Shown: positions 26,879 to 34,064 of the stretch, piece by piece | Layout of the letters: every line of letters starts with the position of its first letter | Numbering within the stretch: position 1 is the first letter of the stretch | Assembly: GCA_946542925.1 (NCBI GenBank) | Contig: CAMNLA010000052.1 | Location: forward strand, 67,560 to 131,559 | DNA: 64,000 bases | Source of the DNA: UBA4363 sp002393965 | Lineage (GTDB): Bacteria > Bacteroidota > Bacteroidia > Bacteroidales > Paludibacteraceae | Reading direction: 5' to 3' | Program-made: the position numbers and the translations under genes | Notes under the pieces: model-generated | What the model was told of the DNA's origin: nothing | The model's input: the letters and a program-made list of their open reading frames with translations, nothing else | Database searches by the model: none

Positions 26879-28579
26879 ATGGAAGAACAAATCGCTAATA
26901 CATCAGAAGTAAAGGAAGAAAGTAAGAACTTCATTGAACAATTCGTTGAGGAAGACCTTCGAGAAAACAAAAACGGAGGAAGAATCCAGACCCGTTTCCC
27001 TCCCGAACCGAACGGTTACCTCCACATCGGCCATGCCAAAGCTATCTGCCTTGACTTCGGTATTGCAAAAAAATACGGTGGCATCTGCAATCTCCGGTTT
27101 GATGATACAAACCCTGTAAAGGAGGATGTTGAATACGTCGACTCTATTCAGGAAGACATCAAATGGCTTGGATTTCAGTGGGCTGGAATCTACTATGCTT
27201 CCGACTATTTTGAACAATTACACGAACTTGCCATCCGATTCATCAAAGAAGGGAAAGCCTACGTCGATGAACAAACTGCGGAAGAGATTGCCTCACAAAA
27301 AGGAACACCAACGATTCCAGGAACCGAATCTCCATTCCGTAACCGACCAATAGAAGAAAATTTAAAACTTTTCGAACAGATGTCCTCCGGCGAGATTCCG
27401 GATGGTAAAATGGTACTACGGGCCAAGATAGACATGTCCTCCCCTAATATGCATTTCCGTGACCCTATTATCTACCGCATAATCACCTCTCATCCTCACC
27501 ATCGGACGGGCAACAAATGGAAAGTATATCCAATGTACGATTTTGCCCACGGACAATCCGATTATTTTGAGGGGGTCACACATTCGCTCTGCACCCTGGA
27601 GTTTGAAGTACATCGACCACTCTACAACTGGTTCATTGATCAGTTTGCCGGAACAGACTATCGTCCTCGGCAAATCGAGTTCAACCGTTTGAACATCACC
27701 TATACTGTGATGAGTAAACGTAAGATGCTCCAACTCGTCAACGAAGGAATTGTGCGTGGATGGGACGATCCACGTATGCCTACCATCTGTGGTCTGCGTC
27801 GCAGAGGCTACACGCCAGCTTCTATCCATAATTTTATCAAAACTATCGGATATACCAAATATGATGGACTCATTGACGTCTCATTGCTGGAACACGCTGT
27901 ACGTGATGACCTCAATGCCAATGCAACACGTGTCAGCGCCGTTCTGGACCCAATCCGACTTGTTCTGACCAATTACCCGGAAAATCAAGAGGAGACCATG
28001 GTTGCCATCAACAACCCTGAACGGGAAGAAGACGGAACCCATGAAATACAGTTCTCCCGAGAACTCTACATCGAGCGGGATGATTTCATGGAAGAGGCTC
28101 CAAAAAAATATTTCAGACTCACACCAGGCAAGGAAGTACGTCTGAAAAACGCCTATATCATTCGTTGTACTGGATGTGATAAGGACACGGAAGGTAACAT
28201 TACCACCGTTTATGCAGAATACGACCCCCTCACACGCTCTGGAATGCCAGATAGCAACCGTAAGGTAAAGGGCACAATCCACTGGGTAAGTGTTCGTCAT
28301 GCTATTGATGCTGAAGTACGACTTTACGACCGACTTTTTGTTGTAGAGAACCTGCAGGAGGAAAAAGACCGGGACTTTCATGAGATGCTCAATCCAAACT
28401 CGTTGACCGTAACGACAGCCAAAGTTGAACCTTGGCTTTCCCATGCCAAACCACTCGATCATTTCCAGTTCCAACGTATTGGTTACTTCAATGTTGATCC
28501 GGACTCCAAGCCTGGGGCCTTGGTTTTCAATCGTACCGTTTCACTCAAAGATAGTTGGCAGAAAGAACTCAAAAAATAA
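26879..28579 (+). CDS. glnS: Glutaminyl-tRNA synthetase
   Basis: A class I synthetase that charges tRNA-Gln. The 566 residues show the HIGH motif in PPEPNGYLHIGHAKA (residues 49-52), the tRNA acceptor-binding region, and the KMSKS-like motif TVMSKRKM near residue 277. The two C-terminal anticodon-binding beta-barrels are present, with a normal C-terminus ending in FNRTVSLKDSW. It lies at the end of the lipid A operon and is followed by a strong terminator. Confidence 0.97.
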   Translation: MEEQIANTSEVKEESKNFIEQFVEEDLRENKNGGRIQTRFPPEPNGYLHIGHAKAICLDFGIAKKYGGICNLRFDDTNPVKEDVEYVDSIQEDIKWLGFQWAGIYYASDYFEQLHELAIRFIKEGKAYVDEQTAEEIASQKGTPTIPGTESPFRNRPIEENLKLFEQMSSGEIPDGKMVLRAKIDMSSPNMHFRDPIIYRIITSHPHHRTGNKWKVYPMYDFAHGQSDYFEGVTHSLCTLEFEVHRPLYNWFIDQFAGTDYRPRQIEFNRLNITYTVMSKRKMLQLVNEGIVRGWDDPRMPTICGLRRRGYTPASIHNFIKTIGYTKYDGLIDVSLLEHAVRDDLNANATRVSAVLDPIRLVLTNYPENQEETMVAINNPEREEDGTHEIQFSRELYIERDDFMEEAPKKYFRLTPGKEVRLKNAYIIRCTGCDKDTEGNITTVYAEYDPLTRSGMPDSNRKVKGTIHWVSVRHAIDAEVRLYDRLFVVENLQEEKDRDFHEMLNPNSLTVTTAKVEPWLSHAKPLDHFQFQRIGYFNVDPDSKPGALVFNRTVSLKDSWQKELKK

Positions 28580-28628
28580 AGTGTTCCATAAGATTCACTT
28601 CTGTATATCGTCAACAAAAGCCAATAAA

Positions 28629-28667
28629 CAAGACATCCGATTCCTTTTAAAGAAATCGGATGTCTTG
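28629..28667. terminator. Terminator between glnS and the small membrane protein gene
   Basis: A perfect 14-bp stem (28629-28642 with 28654-28667) and an 11-base loop, followed by a T-rich tract. It can serve glnS on the plus strand and the small-protein operon on the minus strand. Confidence 0.9.
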
Positions 28668-28686
28668 TTTTCTAAAAAATTCTACT

Positions 28687-28833
28687 TCATCCTTGTTGGA
28701 GATGAAAATACCAAAGCGCAGCCAATAATGCCAAAAGAATAACAATCACCACAAGGCGAACCATCCACTTGCTGAATTTCCATAGAACCATAACAGCCAA
28801 AATTACAGCTAGACCGATGAGATACTTTTCCAT
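28687..28833 (-). CDS. Small membrane protein of 48 residues
   Basis: A short frame from ATG 28831-28833 encodes 48 residues, almost all hydrophobic. There are two stretches, LIGLAVILAVMVLW and LVVIVILLALLAALWYF, separated by a basic turn (KFSKWMVR), so it should cross the membrane twice or form a hairpin. It begins 20 bases after the FGE-like gene and ends 20 bases before a terminator, which supports real expression in that operon. I do not recognise the family. Confidence 0.65.
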   Translation of the reverse strand: MEKYLIGLAVILAVMVLWKFSKWMVRLVVIVILLALLAALWYFHLQQG

Positions 28834-28853
28834 ATTCAATTCGTTTTTCGATT

Positions 28854-29567
28854 TTATTCTATCTTCGAACGTAACACAAGCCGAAAACCATCATAATCAC
28901 TACGTGTAAATGCTGTCACGACTCTACGCGACGTTATCCTGCATTTCAGAGAATCTTCACGATAACTTCCTCCCTTAAGTATCCATTTGCCATCATTGTT
29001 TCGTGTTTGTGTCCACTCGTTCACATTTCCACTCATATCATACAATCCCAATTCATTAGCCATTCGTTGTCGGACACGTTGAGGGCCAGGTTCATCTACT
29101 TTCTCCCCATACCACCCCAACTCATCTATATATAATCCACCAGAGAGTCGATACCCCTTCGACTTTAAGCCGCCACGGGCAGCATATTCCCATTCTGCCT
29201 CTGTCGGCAAATCGAAAAATTCATTCGTCGGCAACCTTTCGCCACGATGCATCGTTCCGTTCAATCGTTCAAGGAAAAGACGTATGTCATAATAATTCAC
29301 CCATATCACTGGTTTCTCCTCATCACGATACATCTCTGTTTCTTTACCTGTCACTTCTTTCCAGAGTCCTTGTGTCACCACCGTTTCTCCGAAATAAAGA
29401 GGGTCAACCTTCTCTTCCACTACCGGTCCTTCGCCATACGAATCCAAATCGAAATTTGGTTGTGTCGGGTCCATGTTTTGGGCTCCTTGATAAAATACCC
29501 CACCCTCAACTCCACGCATGACAAAACGCTTGTTGCCATACTCAAATATCCGTTCTTCTTCCATCAT
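28854..29567 (-). CDS. Formylglycine-generating-enzyme-fold (SUMF1) protein
   Basis: A 237-residue protein with the FGE-sulfatase fold: NFDLDSYGEGPVVEEK, VTQGLWKEV, LPTEAEWEYAARGG, GLYDMSGNVNEWTQTR, ILKGGSY and a C-terminal GFRLV. These residues bind calcium and shape the pocket. True formylglycine-generating enzymes have a catalytic Cys pair near the end; here only one Cys (LKCRITSRR) is seen in that region, so it is more likely a structural or ligand-binding member than an active sulfatase-maturing enzyme. No signal peptide is visible. Its start overlaps the stop of the acetyltransferase frame upstream by four bases (ATGA), indicating coupling. Confidence 0.82.
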   Translation of the reverse strand: MMEEERIFEYGNKRFVMRGVEGGVFYQGAQNMDPTQPNFDLDSYGEGPVVEEKVDPLYFGETVVTQGLWKEVTGKETEMYRDEEKPVIWVNYYDIRLFLERLNGTMHRGERLPTNEFFDLPTEAEWEYAARGGLKSKGYRLSGGLYIDELGWYGEKVDEPGPQRVRQRMANELGLYDMSGNVNEWTQTRNNDGKWILKGGSYREDSLKCRITSRRVVTAFTRSDYDGFRLVLRSKIE

Positions 29568-30057
29568 TGATACTGCAAATTTGTCTCCATTCCCATCTTA
29601 TACACGCTCATTCCACACTGTTCATAAAATCGAATAGCAGAAGGATTACACGTCCAAACATTCAGTGTCAAGTTATAACAATCTTCTCGCCTTGCCAGTT
29701 CTTGCACATACATATAGAGAGCCCGACCGCCCCCTCTGCAAGATACGGATCGCCTACACACAAATCATCATTATACATCGTTTTGTGCCGTAACATCGCT
29801 CCTCTTCCATCATGGCATATTATCTGATAAAAAACGTGTTCCATAAGGTAGCCATTACCATCCACTGCTTCGTATATCAGACTTGAATGATCTTCAATCA
29901 TGCGTGCAAGCGATTCATTGTTGTACTTTCTTCCTCCCAGACGGAATAGATCTGGGCATCCATCCGCATGCACTCCACACACACTTTCCAGCAACCGACC
30001 CAGTTGCTCCACATCCTCACTGTCGGCTCTGCGTATCTGAAAATTGTCTGACTGCAT
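29564..30057 (-). pseudogene. GNAT-type acetyltransferase, frameshifted
   Basis: Two frames together make one GNAT N-acetyltransferase. The first starts at ATG 30055-30057 (MQSDNFQIRRADSEDVEQ) and reads to about DDLCVGDPYLAEG, then drifts into unrelated residues and stops at 29668. The second frame supplies the rest, GGRALYMYVQELARREDC, LNVWTCNPSAIRFYEQCGM and the end. The shift falls at or near a run of five C (plus strand 29730-29734); one more base there would join the frames into AEGGGRALYMYV across the acetyl-CoA site. It may be a true inactivation, slippage, or a sequencing error. The substrate is unknown. Confidence 0.75.
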
Positions 30058-30088
30058 AATCAAAAACTTTTCATCGTTTCTGAAAAAA

Positions 30089-30096
30089 CAAAGATA
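30089..30096 (-). promoter_or_regulatory. -7 box of the acetyltransferase operon
   Basis: The minus strand reads TATCTTTG, 31 bases before the acetyltransferase start codon. Confidence 0.6.
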
Positions 30097-30169
30097 CACA
30101 TAATTCCACACCCCTATTTATTGACACATGGATTCATTGAGATATGAAGGTAATAAAAATAAAAAATTG

Positions 30170-30177
30170 TATATTTG
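30170..30177 (+). promoter_or_regulatory. -7 box of the glutathione peroxidase gene
   Basis: TATATTTG matches TANNTTTG, 59 bases before the start codon at 30237. Confidence 0.55.
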
Positions 30178-30236
30178 TCAATGTACAGGTCTCTCTTTGA
30201 GAGCAAAAAACCTGCTTTTTATTTTATATCAAAATC

Positions 30237-30791
30237 ATGAAAACCGTATTTGACTTCTCTGTCAAGGACAGAAAAAACAACGAGACCCCTCTACGCAACT
30301 ATGCCGGACAAATTCTCCTCATTGTCAACACTGCCACCCGATGTGGATTTACACCACAATACACCGAGCTGGAAAAACTCTACGAAACCTACCACAGTCA
30401 GGAATTTACCATACTTGACTTCCCATGTAATCAATTTGGCAATCAGGCTCCAGGTACTAACGAAGAGATTCATCAATTCTGCAAACTCAACTACAACACA
30501 GAGTTTCCTCAGTTCAAGAAAATTAACGTCAACGGAGAGAAAGCAGATCCTCTCTTTACTTATCTCAAGACTCAAAAATCCTTCCAGGGATTTGACGTAG
30601 AAACTCCTATCGGAAAACTTCTGCACGAGAAATTCTCCGCTGAGAACCCTAACTATGCCGACACCTCTGATATTCTTTGGAACTTTACCAAATTCCTGGT
30701 TGATCGCAACGGACTGGTTGTTGCACGCTTCGAACCAACCGATGCGTTTGACACCATAGACAAAAAGATCAAGGAACTTATTGAGAAATAA
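30237..30791 (+). CDS. Glutathione peroxidase-family thiol peroxidase
   Basis: Reduces hydrogen or lipid peroxides. The 184 residues begin MKTVFDFSVKDRKN with no signal peptide, so it acts in the cytoplasm. The catalytic residues of the family are visible: Cys36 in NTATRCGFTPQY, Gln in DFPCNQFGNQAPG, and Trp-Asn in ILWNFTKFLVDRNG. Cys replaces selenocysteine, as in most bacterial members, which usually use thioredoxin rather than glutathione. It is monocistronic with a promoter and terminator of its own. Confidence 0.95.
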   Translation: MKTVFDFSVKDRKNNETPLRNYAGQILLIVNTATRCGFTPQYTELEKLYETYHSQEFTILDFPCNQFGNQAPGTNEEIHQFCKLNYNTEFPQFKKINVNGEKADPLFTYLKTQKSFQGFDVETPIGKLLHEKFSAENPNYADTSDILWNFTKFLVDRNGLVVARFEPTDAFDTIDKKIKELIEK

Positions 30792-30821
30792 AACTCTGAA
30801 AGAGCCAGTACCGAATAAAAA

Positions 30822-30860
30822 AACAAGGGAAGCAATAATCTTGCTCCCCTTGTTTTTTTT
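30822..30860. terminator. Terminator after the glutathione peroxidase gene
   Basis: Arms 30822-30835 and 30841-30854 pair with one mismatch, followed by a T-run on the plus strand. The A-run on the other side lets it work for the convergent minus-strand gene too. Confidence 0.85.
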
Positions 30861-30891
30861 CAGACAAATCTCCTATAGAAAACCCGTCTGT

Positions 30892-31920
30892 TTATCGACA
30901 TCCTTCTGCCCATTGCAATAGCTTCGATGCCTTCTTACTACTGATATTAGGAAGTTTTGCATACATTTCATAGTACTTTGCCAACGTGCTGTCTTTCACC
31001 TGACCAGCCTGAGCCGCTACATAATTGGCGCCCACTTCGCGGATTCGCGACGAAATTGCCTTTCTGATACTCTTTTTCGCATTGGACATATCACCCATGG
31101 CCTGATAAGCCTCCGTCATGTCACCGTAACGGCTTGAAATCATGGATGATGCATCACTGTTCAACCACTCCAAAGCCTTCTGATAATTTTTCGTGTCATC
31201 AGAATTCCTCGCCTTGTTCATATAACTTTGAGCAGCCCAATTATAGATATCTTCCATACCTCGTCTCTCCGTTGCGTCCTGCGATGTAGAAAAATTCTTC
31301 TTCCATTCTTCGCAGATTCGGATACACTCATCCCACCGCTCCGTCTGGTAATAACCGTTCGCCAACTGCATCAGGTAATAGGAAGAAAGGCCTCCTTCGC
31401 TCGACTTCTTCTTGTTTAGTTCTCGTATCACCTGATCATATTGCTTGTCTGCTATGAGTTTATCAATGCCGTTCTCCACAGTGGCATTCACATTCTTGAT
31501 AGTCGAAAGATCCGTGATAAGACTCGATCCGGAAACGATCATACCATCCTGTACAATAGCTGCCTTACCCAATACGATGCTGGCGTTCTGTTCCTTGATT
31601 ATTGCACGCACATTCTGTATGTGTTTTCCTTCAATCTCCACGTCACGTAACACGACCGAAGAACCTGCCTTCAACTTTCCGTTCTGCAGCGCTCCTGCAA
31701 CGTCCGCATCACTGAAATAGCCGTTATCATACATTAGGTTAGCCACTGTTTCCGAAATGGAAATAGCATCATTCTCACTATAGGTCATCCGCGTCTTCAT
31801 GCCGTTGAGTAAACACGGAACAGTGTAACTGTTGCCGTCCTTTACCATCTGGATCTCCTGTGCATGAGACGGACACAACATGGCCGCAGCCACAGATACG
31901 ATTAGTAGAATTCTTTTCAT
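30892..31920 (-). CDS. Exported protein with degenerate retropepsin-like domain and C-terminal helical repeats
   Basis: A 342-residue protein with a signal peptide (MKRILLIVSVAAAMLCPSHA). Residues 30-125 follow the pattern of bacterial single-domain retropepsin-like proteases: TVPCLLNG, then MTYSENDAISIS where an active enzyme has DTGAS, then NGKLKAGSSVVLRDVEIEGKHIQNV-type strands and SIVLGKAAI where LLG is usual. The catalytic Asp is missing, so protease activity is unlikely. From about residue 150 the sequence is helical and TPR-like (YYLMQLANGYYQTERWDECI, AYQAMGDMSNAKKSI). I infer a periplasmic binding role. Confidence 0.7.
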   Translation of the reverse strand: MKRILLIVSVAAAMLCPSHAQEIQMVKDGNSYTVPCLLNGMKTRMTYSENDAISISETVANLMYDNGYFSDADVAGALQNGKLKAGSSVVLRDVEIEGKHIQNVRAIIKEQNASIVLGKAAIVQDGMIVSGSSLITDLSTIKNVNATVENGIDKLIADKQYDQVIRELNKKKSSEGGLSSYYLMQLANGYYQTERWDECIRICEEWKKNFSTSQDATERRGMEDIYNWAAQSYMNKARNSDDTKNYQKALEWLNSDASSMISSRYGDMTEAYQAMGDMSNAKKSIRKAISSRIREVGANYVAAQAGQVKDSTLAKYYEMYAKLPNISSKKASKLLQWAEGCR

Positions 31921-32187
31921 AGTCTTATGTATTCTTGTTATTTTACCTGCATCCAGTCATTTCTTTTTTTCTCTTCCCTATTATATCATTGAAAATACAT
32001 AGAACAAAAAAAAGGAAAATCTTTGTCAGCAATGCGACTTGACTTTTTGCAAAGACAAAAATAAACTCTACAAATATAAAAAAAACTAAAAGAAAAACAA
32101 AATGTCCAATTTCTCTACCTTAGGGTTAAAGACGGAATCCTCTCTCCTTGATTGCTTTCAAAAAAAAGATAGTTGCCGTTCTCTCTT

Positions 32188-32799
32188 CTACAACAGCAAA
32201 TTTCCCTTTCCTTGTCGAATGACCTCTGCCGATCCGTCCGTACAGTCCACCACCGTCGATGGTTCCAACGTACCGATACCTCCGTCGACTACCAGATCCA
32301 CCTCTGACCCGAATTTCTCGTCAATAAGTTCGGGGTCCGTATAATACTCCAATATCTCGTCATCGTCACGCTTCAGCGATGTGGTAAGAATTGGATTTCC
32401 TAATGCCTCGACAATGGTCCTTATAATGTTGTTGTCGGGGATTCGGATTCCAACTGTTTTACGCTGCTTGAAAAGCTTCGGCAACCGGCTGTTCCCTTCT
32501 AGGATAAACGTAAATGGACCTGGCAAATTGCGTTTCATGAGCTTGAAGGCCGCATTGTCCATTTTAGCGTAATTGCTCACCATACTCAATTCATCACAGA
32601 TGAACGAGAGGTTCGCCTTGCGGGGATCCACCCCTTTATGACGACACACAGCCTCTATGCCTCGCGCGTTGAAGATATCACAACCAATGGCATAGACCGT
32701 GTCTGTCGGATAGATAACCAACCCTCCTTCCTTCAGACAGCGCACCACACGGTCCACGTCCCGTCGGTTCGTGTTGTCATTGTACAGTTTCAGTCTCAT
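32188..32799 (-). CDS. L-threonylcarbamoyladenylate synthase, Sua5/YciO/YrdC family
   Basis: Makes threonylcarbamoyl-AMP for the t6A modification of tRNAs, or is the related YciO protein of unclear role. The 203 residues carry the YrdC fold signatures GLVIYPTDTVYAIGCD, KANLSFICDE, LPGPFTFILEGN and KTVGIRIPDN. The end reads LEPSTVVDCTDGSAEVIRQG. The ATG at 32797-32799 is used because the -7 box at 32824-32831 excludes the earlier start. Of the two, the KRDDDE segment in place of TSAN looks more like the YciO branch. Confidence 0.85.
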   Translation of the reverse strand: MRLKLYNDNTNRRDVDRVVRCLKEGGLVIYPTDTVYAIGCDIFNARGIEAVCRHKGVDPRKANLSFICDELSMVSNYAKMDNAAFKLMKRNLPGPFTFILEGNSRLPKLFKQRKTVGIRIPDNNIIRTIVEALGNPILTTSLKRDDDEILEYYTDPELIDEKFGSEVDLVVDGGIGTLEPSTVVDCTDGSAEVIRQGKGNLLL

Positions 32800-32823
32800 G
32801 AATTTGCCCGTTTTTCTACGGTG

Positions 32824-32831
32824 CAAAGATA
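32824..32831 (-). promoter_or_regulatory. -7 box of the YrdC-family gene
   Basis: The minus strand reads TATCTTTG, 24 bases before the chosen start codon, which it helps to decide. Confidence 0.6.
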
Positions 32832-32938
32832 CTTCTTTTCACGGAATACTGGAGTTTAGCCACCTTTCATTCACGAATATCCAATTTATATGGAAGAAAA
32901 AAAGTATCATGGAACAACGCACGACAGCAAATCTGTCC

Positions 32939-33907
32939 TTAGAAAACCTCTCGACACACCCTGCGCACCGCATCCTCCGCTCCGTAGGTGTAGTAATGAA
33001 TTCTTTCCACCCCTTTTTCGCGCAATTCTCGACTCTGACCGATACACCACTGAATCCCCACCTCACATACATCCTCATCTGTCTTGCACTTCATGACCTC
33101 CTCAACCAGCGTCTGAGGCAATTCCGTGCGGAACGTCTGTGGCAAAAGAACGAGTTGCTTCAGTCGCGTCAGCGGACGGATTCCCGGTATGATAGGCACT
33201 GTGATGCCTGCCTCGCGTGCCTTGCGGACGAAATCAAAATAACGGCGGTTGTCAAAGAACATCTGCGTGACGGCATAACTGGCTCCGCCGTCCACTTTCT
33301 GACGTAACCAGTAAATATCTCGGTCCAGGTTGGGAGCCTCCTCGTGTTTCTCAGGATAGCAAGCCACCCCGAACGTAAAACCCTTTTGCTGTGAATGGTT
33401 TTCACTGCCATCCAGGAAACGGCCCTGATTGAATGCCACGACCTGCTCCTCCAATTCCAACGCATGTTCGTAGCCATCCTTGACGGGATGGAACGAGGAC
33501 TCGTCTTTTGCCTTGTCTCCGCGTAATAGGAAGAGGTCAGTGATACCCAGGAACTGCAGGTCAATGAGCACATACTCCGTCTCCTCCTTTGAGAATCCCG
33601 AACAGAGTATATGCGGCACGACGCGCACATTATACCTGTTGTGCAGGGCGGCTGCTATTGCCACCGTGCCCGGGCGCTTCTTCTGGGACACCCTCTCGAA
33701 ACGACCATCCTCCAGCTCTCTGTAGAAGAATTCTTTTCTGTGTGTCGTAATGTTGACGTACTGCGGAGCAAACTCCAACAACTTCTCCACGTTGGCACAA
33801 ATCCTCTCTATGCCACTGCCCTTCAGCGGTGGCAACACCTCAAACGAGAAGTCACACCTCCTCGCTGGCTTTTTCCCTATTTTCTCCTCTCCTGTCCATC
33901 CGAACAT
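32939..33907 (-). CDS. metF: 5,10-methylenetetrahydrofolate reductase
   Basis: A flavoprotein of about 322 residues that makes 5-methyl-THF, the methyl donor for methionine synthase. Family motifs are RRCDFSFEVLPPLKG at the start of the barrel, YVNITTHR, TVAIAAALHNRYNV, PHILCSGFSKEE, DLFLLRGDKAKDE, FGVACYPEKHEEAPN, DGGASYAVTQMFFDN and PIIPGIRPLT. The start at 33905-33907 is chosen for a length near that of other MetF proteins; a further ATG lies 66 bases upstream. It is oriented as metE, 157 bases downstream of it, after a strong hairpin. Confidence 0.95.
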   Translation of the reverse strand: MFGWTGEEKIGKKPARRCDFSFEVLPPLKGSGIERICANVEKLLEFAPQYVNITTHRKEFFYRELEDGRFERVSQKKRPGTVAIAAALHNRYNVRVVPHILCSGFSKEETEYVLIDLQFLGITDLFLLRGDKAKDESSFHPVKDGYEHALELEEQVVAFNQGRFLDGSENHSQQKGFTFGVACYPEKHEEAPNLDRDIYWLRQKVDGGASYAVTQMFFDNRRYFDFVRKAREAGITVPIIPGIRPLTRLKQLVLLPQTFRTELPQTLVEEVMKCKTDEDVCEVGIQWCIGQSRELREKGVERIHYYTYGAEDAVRRVCREVF

Positions 33908-34009
33908 ACCGACCTTCTCCTTCCTTGCAATTATAAATGATGAAATGACTGACGACCTGCTCTTTCTTAACAAGTCTTATTTCTCACGCAAAAAAAATCA
34001 TGAACGGGG

Positions 34010-34061
34010 AATCTCCGATGAGCAGAGATCATACGGGAACCATCTCTGCTCATCGGAGATT
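34010..34061 (-). terminator. 20-bp hairpin after metE
   Basis: A perfect 20-bp stem (34010-34029 with 34042-34061) and a 12-base loop begin three bases after the metE stop codon. On the minus strand a run of eight U follows about 10 bases past the stem, a little far for an ordinary terminator. It separates metE from metF. Confidence 0.8.
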
Positions 34062-34064
34062 TAA

